A stretch of 64,000 nt of DNA from Euryodendron excelsum (taxonomy: Eukaryota > Streptophyta > Magnoliopsida > Ericales > Pentaphylacaceae): positions 24,625,001 to 24,689,000 of the forward strand of contig CM065397.1 in NCBI GenBank assembly GCA_033060915.1, written 5' to 3'. The notes under the pieces were generated by a model. The model saw only the letters and a program-made list of their open reading frames with translations, was not told the origin of the DNA and searched no databases. Made by a program: the position numbers and the translations under genes. Below are positions 56,481 to 64,000 of the stretch, piece after piece. Numbering within the stretch: position 1 is the first letter of the stretch; each line of letters starts with the position of its first letter.

Positions 56481-58462
56481 TTATGCAATGCATATCCTAT
56501 GATGGTCTCTTCTTTGAGGGAATCTAGGCATGATGTTGAGTGCATTTTGGAGGTGAGGTTTTCCCCCTGTGTGCAATACAATACCCCTTCGACATAGGCC
56601 GGTTCATTCTTCTTTGTTTAGGCAATCCCGCTTCCATGGACGGAGAGAGATTTAGGCCTCTCTTGAGATATGGTTCTATAAATGTCATGAATCCTTAGGG
56701 TTACGTGAAACCTTTGGAGTTTAGGTAGGCTTCTTTTAGCACGAGATTGGATTTGCTCATTTCTCTCTACCGTTAATTGAACGCTTGAGAATACAATGAC
56801 TTAAGTTTCTTAGCACTCTTGTCTTGGAATGAATATGATGCATGAACAGAATAATAAATACATGGGCAGCATAATGGCAATGAATAGGTAGTTTAGAAGA
56901 CCCCCTTTTTGTTCTTGCTTTATCCTTTGGTTTTCTTGACCTTTGTAGGCAAGGGAGAAGACAATGAGAATGTAAAAAGAAAAAAAAAATGAGAAGTTAG
57001 TGCCTTTGGATCGAAAATTTTTATGCAATGCATGCCCAAAGGATGCCCCTACTTTGAGAGGGGGACTAAGCATGATGTGTTTGCTCACTTTTAGAGATAA
57101 GGGTTTGCCCCTATATGCAATATTGTACATGTTCGAGCATGTTCATTCATTCATTCACACATTCATGCATTCATTCGATGAAAGTAGGAAGGACAGTTTT
57201 ATTGCATTTGATTATTCTTTTTTTTTTTTAACATAGAATTGAAAGTACATTTGAAGGGGGAGGGGAACATTTTCCTTAAGACATTCGCCAATTCTATTTT
57301 TACATTTTAAATCATAAACTACTCTTGAGTCTTTAGATTCACCTTCTTTGATGGAGGTTAGTGAGAGACCTTGATTTCGGATTGCCTCCTTGTCTTCTTG
57401 GCAGCCTTATCTTCGTGAGCGAAGAGGGATTAGAACCTCTCTTTATGAGATGATTTTGATGCATGCCATGAATCCTTAGGGTCACTTGGTAACCCTCAAG
57501 AGTTTTGGTTGGCTTGATTTGAGCGAGAATGGCTTTGGGGCCATTCTCTGGGGTAATTAAATGTATAGAGATGCAATAACTTGAGTTACTTTGGGAACTC
57601 TAGTCTTGAAATGAATACGAATGTATGAGCAGTTATGATACAAAAAGATGCATAAATAACATAACAACAAGAATCAAGTAGTATAACAGCATGAATTGAA
57701 CATAATGTAAGGGGAAGTAAAGTAGTCGCCCTTTCCTCATTGGTTTTGAAATTGACGCGCATGTCTTAAATCCGACAGAGGTTAAGTAATGCATGGGGTG
57801 CTACATAAGCATAAGGTTGGAGGTTTGCTAATGTTTCCTAAAAAACTCAGTTCCCAAACCTTCAAACCTCCGGCGTCTACTCCCGAAAGGGTGAACTGCA
57901 TCTTTGGTTGGTGGTTCGAGTAGGGGAACTATCGAGAGAGACCATAGACTGAGAAACTGACACAGCATCCACCCACAATCAATATATTGTTCCCTATTCT
58001 ATCTAGAAGGGTAATAACCAGGTAATTATGTAGAGATACAAATGCAAGTAAGAACACTATATGTGTGCAAAATTTTTTAAAATGGAGGAAAAGACCCAAC
58101 AACACACATCCCATTATGTTCATTCATCACATACATGGCAGTTAATATGACATAAAATGCAATGCGAACAAAGGTCCACCTACAAAAGAAAATGCAAGGA
58201 GTTAGTAGCTTCTCAAAAAACCTAATGCAAAATAAAACAGATAGTCAATACAAGAGCATGAATATGGAAAGCAATGTAAGTTATGAATACAAGTGATGAC
58301 ACTTATTTGAAAAATTTTGTTATTAGAAAATAACATAGGATTTTAAAAGCGTTATCGAAACTTAGAAAAATTTTGAAAAGCGGATAAAACTAGATAAAAT
58401 AACCGGAGATTCTAGGTGAGTGAAGGGTAAAGAGACATGATAATGGCCTCACCCTCTAACTG
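56481..58462 (-). mobile_element. Leader of element B, with an internal duplication
   Basis: Blocks resembling the element C leader in minus orientation: the section with the CTTGAGTTACTTNGGAACTC and GCCCTTTCCTCATTGG themes (57560-57990) and the part near the primer-binding site. The segment 56482-56830 repeats, in diverged form, the segment 57017-57610 (each with a TTTATGCAATGCAT start and a CATGAATCCTTAGGGT block), so part of the leader is duplicated in tandem. Confidence 0.65.
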
Positions 58463-58480
58463 GTCCTAGAGGATTCGCCA
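58463..58480 (-). other. Degenerate primer-binding site of element B
   Basis: Minus-strand TGGCGAATCCTCTAGGAC, two bases from the LTR end at 58483; 13 of 18 positions agree with element C's tRNA-Arg-type site. Weak pairing fits an old, inactive copy. Confidence 0.7.
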
Positions 58481-61400
58481 GCTGTCGCGCCCCGATTTTA
58501 GGACACCAAGCCATCTTGGCTCGGGAAAAACACAGTGTTCTCTCATTAGAACTCGTCCTCCGAGAAGGACAAATGCGACAGGGTTTGAACTTGAAAACTT
58601 GATTTGATTTAAGGGCTTTTTGAAAAAAATATTGGAGTTACACATAACATACTTAAAGATGTATTAGGTCACCTAAAACTAAATGTAATCCGAAAACTAA
58701 ATTTAGATTTTTAAAAAAGGTTTTGAAAATATCCTTTTTAAGAAGGTTTTTCAAGAAGAGATCTTAATAACCTTTTGAAAGCCCTTTTGAAAACACGACT
58801 CCAATTTTGGTCTTCGAAATAGAAATCTATGGTCCAGGGATTGGTTACGTGTAGGGAAGATATTTTAAGATTATCACCCTACCCCGCCCTTTTGGTACCT
58901 ACATTTCAAATCACCCTTAATTCACTCACTTGAATAACCAGTTACTATTACCCACTTAATATCCACTTTAGAATTTTGAAAATAGGGTTTGGTCATCACT
59001 TTTTGGATGAATGATGCATGATGCAAGTTACAAGAAAGATGTTTGAAAATACGAAAGTTTTGAAGGGATTTGAAGTAGAAATATAGAATTGATAAATAAT
59101 TTTGAAAAGGGAACTAGAGTTGAAATAAAGGTTATGACTGCACCATTTTAGGTTGCCTACGTATCTCATTTAGTAAGAATCAGGTTATTCGTAGTTCGGG
59201 CAAGGGCCTGATAGAAAAGAAGCGCATTGAGGCTATTGGAAAGTTTTGAAGGCATTTCGAGGTCTTTGGAAAGATTTGAAGACACTTCGAGGTTTTTGGA
59301 AAAAGAGAACTAGAGAATTTAGAGAAATGCCTTTAAAATAGGACTTAGGATGTTTTGAAGTGTTTTTGGTATTAAGTTTGACGATTATTTTGAATGTTTT
59401 TTAAATTAACTCAAGGGAATTTTGAAATGTTTTTGAAACAACTCAAGGGAGTTTTGAAAAAATTATGAAATAACTCAAAAGAGTTTTAAAAATGTTTTGA
59501 CATCTTGTTTTGAAAACTTTGGAGGTAGAGTTTGGATTGGAAATATTGTTGTGAACTTGTCTTCGAAAAGCTTTTGAAAGTTATTTTTGAGTACCTTATG
59601 AAAGGCATGTTTAATGTTTCATTATCTTAAGAGGTTAGTCATTAAAGACCTGAACTTTTTTAGGGTTATGAGTTTTGAAAACAAGTTTGGAAAAATGGCT
59701 AGAAACTTCCCTTTGATTTTTTTTTAAAACTTTAGGATTATTGAACCCTTCTTAAATGTCTCACTTACACTTGAACAATCCTAACCGTGGAAGGATTAGG
59801 GTTGCTTCAAGAATGTGATGTTTTAAAAATTATTTTTGAAAAAAGCTTTTGAAAACACTTAGGGATTTAGAACCCTAATATGGACAACCTTGAAGGTTGT
59901 ACGTAATGTATCACCTTCCTTTGAAATCCCTAACCATGAAAGGTTGGGGACACTTTAGGGTTGTGAGTTCTTGAACACATTTTGAAAAATGTTAAATGTC
60001 TAATCATTTTAGTTGAGACAAGTCTAAGAGAACTCCTTGGAAGCATTTTGAAGATAGAGTATGAAAGTATTTGAAAATATTTTGGATTGATTTTGGAAAT
60101 CTCAAGAGAGTAGGAGGTTTTTGAAAGCATGTTATGACTATGTTTTCAGATTGAAAAGTTATTTGAAAAGGGATCTTTGAATTAGAACCTTGAAACTTAC
60201 TAACCTTGATTAGATTGACCTAAGGTTAACTAACTCGGGTTAGGTTAACCTAGGGTTGGCTAACTAGAGTTAGATTAACTTAAGGTTAAGGTGACTTAGG
60301 GTTAACTAACTTGGGTTAGGTTGACCTAGGGTTAAGGTGACCTAGAGTTCACTTACTAAGGTTAGGTTAACCTAGGGTTAAGATGACCTCGGGTTAACTA
60401 ACTTGGATTAGGTTAATCTAGGATTTGGTTGACCTAGGGTCAAATTAACCTAGAGTTGAAAGGTGGTTTTGAAGGTAGTTTTGAACTAGGGTTTGGCCCT
60501 AATGGTTTTGGAAAAGTGGTTTCGAACTAGGGTTTGGACCTAGTGGTTTGGGAAATGTGATTTTATGCCTGAAACTTGAAAGTGTGTTTTGAAACCACTT
60601 AAGAGAGGGTTGCCTTGGAACCATTTCAACTACTAACTCAAGAGAGTAAAACTTGTGAAAATAGATATTGAATTGATAGTTTTGAAGACTTCTTTGCTTA
60701 GAAAATTTAATGAGAATGGACCTTTGAAAATTAGTTTTGGAAAGGAGTTTTTGAAAAACCACTTTTGAGATTTTGAAAACCACTCTAAAAGAATAAGGGT
60801 TCATATGGTTTATTTAAAAGAAATGACTCCAAAGAGGATTTCATGGGACCATTCCAACCACAATATTCAAGAGAGCAAAATTTCTAAAAATCAAGATAAA
60901 AATGGTAGTTCTTGAAAAACCATTTTATGCAAATTGAAGAGAATGAAATTTGAGAAACCTTCTTGAAGATGATTGTTTTGAAAACCATTTTTAGGGCATA
61001 GAAACTAATTCTAATGAACTAGGGTTCAAATGGTCAAGATGATGGGAAAACCACTCAAGAGAGAGTTCCAAAGGACCATTTCAACCAAAAGGTTTAAATG
61101 AGTGGATTCTACAAAATCAATATAGAAGAGAAGAGTTTGAAAACCAATTTTATGTCACATGAAATGCAAAGAAATACAAGGATGCAAAATGAAGTCAAAG
61201 GGCTTAAGAGGGTTGTTCTAAGATTTGAAAATTGACCTAAGCTTCAAAAACCAACTCTTAGAACCATTTTTAGGAAAACATTTGGATATGGAATTTAAAG
61301 GAGACACAGAAATGAAGATAGTTAAAGTTTTTACAAAATGATATTGGACATGAAAATGGGGCCAAGCATGCAATACATGAACATGCTAACCATATGTAAG

Positions 61401-61926
61401 GGGGTCATGAATTCATACAAGGCTATAAGCCACACCGAATTGCAAGGTGCTCCAAGGCTATACCATCTTAAAGTAGGCTAGTGAAAGATCCCCTTGCACA
61501 GTGGCTCTCACAAACTTTCCTTTAGGCATGAATTAGGAGCTCTCTTGTTTCAAGCATGCAAGAAAGAGGGGTAGAAGATAGAGGTTTAAAATAGAGAATA
61601 GCCTAAGTAGGTTAGGAGAAAAAAAAAGAATAGTGGGAATGACAAAGATGTAAAAGAGAATACCACCTTTTGCCTTCAAACACTTTCAAGCTTCTATGGA
61701 TGCTTTGACTTGAACTTGAATGGCCTTATGGCAAGTAGAAGGGGCTGAAGTAGGGTCTTCTAAGGCATTGGGTGCTTTGTAGGTAGAGTGTATAGGCCAG
61801 AGGGAGGTGGAACCTAACTTAGGTGCTTAGAGGGTGAGGTGTATATGGAGATTCGAGGTTCAGAGGCTATTTCTGCAAAGCTTTGCTACTATTTTTTATT
61901 CTGGAATATGCAAAAAGGGAGGCCTG

Positions 61927-61934
61927 TATTTATA
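61927..61934 (-). promoter_or_regulatory. TATA box of element B 5' LTR
   Basis: TATAAATA on the minus strand within GCCTATAAATACAGGCC. Confidence 0.55.
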
Positions 61935-61953
61935 GGCAAGGAGGGGAAACCTA

Positions 61954-62010
61954 GCGCATGTAGTATATGCGCTTGGGCAAATTTTGCCCTGGCGCATGTG
62001 CTATATGCAC
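61954..62010 (-). promoter_or_regulatory. Paired inverted repeats upstream of the T2 TATA box
   Basis: Two units, 61954-61972 (GCGCAT, seven bases, ATGCGC) and 61991-62010 (GCGCATGTGCTATATGCAC), lie 20-80 bases upstream of the TATA box in minus orientation. They occupy the same place as the different inverted repeats of T1. Confidence 0.5.
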
Positions 62011-63138
62011 CAATACTATTCCATTGGTTGAATGCCACGTGGCACACTCTATACTAACTTGATCTTAGGGAGCAAGCAAAGTTTTGGTCGATCTGATCAA
62101 AATTTGAATGCATATAGCATATGCTCCGCTGCCGGGAATGTTTATTTAAACTTTGCCTCAATAATTGTGCAATCTGGAAAAGATTCGCAAAAATTGGTTG
62201 CATCCACGATGTTTTCCTAGTGTTTCTCAAGAACCTAAAATTTTCGGGGAGCTTGAAAGGTGTTCAGAAGAATGAGATTGGTGTGCCGTTGCGGGCACCC
62301 AAAAATAAAACCGATACCCAAAAAACAAATATGTAGTAGTGTAAGTAAGGATCGTTCCCACGAAAAGTGTGTAGTCTCGTTTTATGCTATGTGAACAAGG
62401 ATTGGGGAGTTTTGGATTTAATGAAAACTATTTTCAATAATCACAGCTACGAAACAATTCATATTAAAGTATTGAAATCAATCAAAATAACAAACCTTGG
62501 TCTAGGTCAACATCCACCATCGGAATTTATAACTGATCATTGATGCAAGCATACCAATTCACACATTGAATATTCACTGTCGGAATTATTTTCCTATCTC
62601 TCCTTAGTTGTAGTTAATTAGAAATAAGTGATCTGATTAACCCTAACTATTAAACAACCAAGAAAAGCACACAAGGTTTAATCTAGTAGCAGCCTTAAGA
62701 ATTAGAGAGATTGATGAAACTAAACAACATAAACATAAGCGGTTGCATTTAATTTAGTCGAATGCCCTTCCCAAGATATAATAATTCCCAACGTAGTAAA
62801 TCATCAAATCTTAGTTGCTTCACAAATCAGAGGAATCAAACAATTACGGATTTGATATCTAACTCAGCAGTAGACTGCAATGATTAATAAACTAGTAGGC
62901 CTCCTAGCGATTAAACAAGAGAATCATGAAAATGGGCATAGAACAACATTCGATACTCAAAGCATAAATCGAATAATGAAAATAAATTAGATCTCACAGT
63001 TTATTATTAATTCCGAGGTTTCTGTCTCCTTCGACCAAGATTCAAAGTTTAGCCACGCAGGGCCATGAAAACAACTCAAATAATAACATTCAATAATACG
63101 AAAAACGTCAACAACCCTAGAAACAAAACAGTGCCAGC

Positions 63139-63146
63139 TTTTATAG
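63139..63146 (-). promoter_or_regulatory. TATA box of element D LTR
   Basis: TATAAAAG on the minus strand, immediately downstream of the TTCGAA cluster. Function is inferred from position. Confidence 0.5.
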
Positions 63147-63173
63147 GCTTCTGAAAATCTGTAGCTGCGCACA

Positions 63174-63365
63174 ACCGTTCAAACGCCCTTGCCACCATTC
63201 GAACGGATCGGACTACCATTCGAACGGTACTTAAAACGCACTTCGAACGGTTAAACTTGCTCTATGAATCTTTCGAACGCTCTTCAAACTTGGTCTTAAT
63301 GTGTATCCATTTGACGTAGCGTTCGAACGCATCTACTACCGTTCAAAAGCCTCTTCGAATGCTGC
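63174..63365 (-). promoter_or_regulatory. Cluster of TTCGAA palindromes in element D LTR
   Basis: Six TTCGAA hexamers plus diverged TTCAAA forms within about 190 bp, most extended to (A/C)GTTCGAACG(G/C). They lie upstream of the TATA box in minus orientation. A given hexamer is expected about once per 4 kb by chance. Confidence 0.6.
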
Positions 63366-63529
63366 GTGTATTTTTGCTCAAATTCATCCCTCTTCAGCTA
63401 GGATCTTCTTTCTGGGCATTCTATAGCACCCTAAGTCAAAATATAATAATAGCAAGTGCCTTTAGGTATCAAATAAGTATAAAAGATTAAACATTAAAGG
63501 ATAAAAATATGATATTTGCATTCTCATCA

Positions 63530-63542
63530 AATTCCCCCACAC
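63530..63542 (-). other. Polypurine tract of element D
   Basis: Minus-strand GTGTGGGGGAATT directly before the LTR start, within GGTTAAGTGTGGGGGAATT, a tract common in plant gypsy elements. Confidence 0.7.
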
Positions 63543-64000
63543 TTAACCTTTGCTCATCCTCAGGCAAAACTCACACTCACTTTCCTGATATATCAAAGTC
63601 TCAACAAGGAATAACCAAACTCTTCAAAACTCAAAACATATCATGAACAACATTCTCGAACAACTCACAATCACTTAGCAAGCATTTTCACTTAAAGATG
63701 GAGTAAACTGAATATGTAGACCCTTACAGATATAAGCACTCTACTCTCATGTATTTAAAAGGTATGTGTATCACTCAAATTCATTCCAATAGAAATGATC
63801 TACCATTGGCTCGCATATCTTCTCATTCTCCATCACTAAGATCACATACAGAACACAAATCATAAGGACTTTTCAATGGTTATAACGGGTTTAGGATCAA
63901 GGTGAAAAATATTTGGGAATGTAGCTTAAAAGCCATCGAAACTAGTGGAGCAAAAATGAATCAACCCAATTTCGAATATATAAAACATATAAAACCAATC
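63543..64000 (-). mobile_element. Element D internal region, 3' end
   Basis: Non-coding sequence upstream of the polypurine tract on the minus strand, continuing past the window edge. No coding sequence seen. Confidence 0.5.

Larger units (their letters stand above)
46897..62281 (-). mobile_element. Element B: T2 retrotransposon without recognisable genes
   Basis: Minus-strand element with two T2 LTRs, a degenerate tRNA-Arg-type primer-binding site, a T1-related leader and a polypurine tract. The 6.3-kb internal region (52190-58482) holds no gag, pol or PMD similarity that I can see. It is thus a large non-autonomous (LARD-like) element related to T1 by its ends, leader and polypurine tract. 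Its right end (the 5' part of the 5' LTR) is cut off at 62281 by element D. Confidence 0.82.
58483..62281 (-). mobile_element. 5' LTR of element B (T2), truncated
   Basis: Collinear with the 3' LTR from TGTCGCGCCCC to about 50795 of that copy; 3799 bp remain of about 5.3 kb. It includes the TATA box (61927), inverted repeats (61954-62010) and GGTTAACC array (60190-60460). The U3 is interrupted at 62281 where element D starts. Confidence 0.85.
62282..63529 (-). mobile_element. 3' LTR of element D (gypsy-like)
   Basis: On the minus strand it starts TGATGAGAATGCAAATATC at 63529, directly after a polypurine tract, and ends near 62282 with GCCCGCAACGGCACA where T2 sequence resumes. About 1.25 kb. 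It contains AAGTAAGGATCGTTCCCACG (plus strand, 62344), a phrase common in plant LTRs, a TATA-like TATAAAAG (63139-63146) and the TTCGAA cluster. The exact 3' end is uncertain by a few bases, so the target duplication (near GATTGG) cannot be fixed without the far end. Confidence 0.65.

Noticed and set aside
62282..62300. Reading CCGTTGCGGGCACCC as a plus-strand primer-binding site
   Set aside because: It agrees poorly with the tRNA-Asp-type site, and the polypurine tract at 63530 fixes element D on the minus strand with this as its LTR end.
1..64000. CRISPR arrays, bacterial operons or phage
   Set aside because: Regular repeats here are minisatellites without unique spacers, and all recognisable proteins are plant retroelement or PMD types.

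Overview
The window is plant nuclear DNA made almost entirely of nested long-terminal-repeat (LTR) retrotransposons. I found no intact host gene, rRNA, tRNA or CRISPR array. The evidence for a plant is a Tat/Ogre-type Ty3/gypsy gag, LTRs of about 5 kb primed by a tRNA-Arg-like site, an Athila-like element primed by a tRNA-Asp-like site, a copia LTR, a Tekay/Del-like solo LTR, and a plant mobile domain (PMD) gene remnant. A eudicot is likely; I cannot name the species.

Layout. 1-2738: minus-strand LTR of family T1 (Tat/Ogre-like), cut by the window edge. 2739-6517: 3' end of a copia element with its LTR, carrying a deleted T1 solo LTR at 4633-5484 flanked by TTGAT. 6518-15845: minus-strand T1 element 'A' (decayed gag, leader, primer-binding site, shortened 5' LTR). 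Its leader holds a Tekay-like solo LTR at 8208-11644 flanked by GTGTC. 15846-23195: a T1 LTR fragment, a plus-strand T1 solo LTR (17170-20872), an Athila-type LTR remnant and a minus T1 LTR fragment, separated by unidentified sequence. 23196-41213: element 'C', a two-LTR T1 element of 18 kb. 41214-42917: plus-strand LTR fragment of family T2. 42918-43940: unassigned DNA. 43941-46896: Athila-like element 'E' with a short gag remnant. 46897-62281: minus-strand T2 element 'B', about 15.4 kb with no recognisable protein. 62282-64000: LTR and start of the internal region of a fourth gypsy-like element 'D', running off the right edge.

The most interesting object is in element C. It keeps only gag on its sense strand; no protease, reverse transcriptase, RNase H or integrase is visible. 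Between gag and the 3' LTR it carries, on the opposite strand (35475 to 33632), a decayed PMD-type gene with a well-formed 88-nt phase-0 GT-AG intron. An antisense intron would not be removed from the element's genomic RNA, which could explain how it survives inside a retroelement. C therefore looks like a non-autonomous gag-only element that captured a host-type PMD gene.

A second pattern is that several unrelated LTR families in the window (T1, T2, D, and more weakly the Tekay-like LTR) have short inverted repeats clustered just upstream of the presumed TATA box, with different motifs in each. Coding remnants carry nonsense changes that are often G-to-A or C-to-T, as expected for old methylated repeats. 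All element boundaries were read by eye from TG/CA ends, primer-binding sites, polypurine tracts and target-site duplications.
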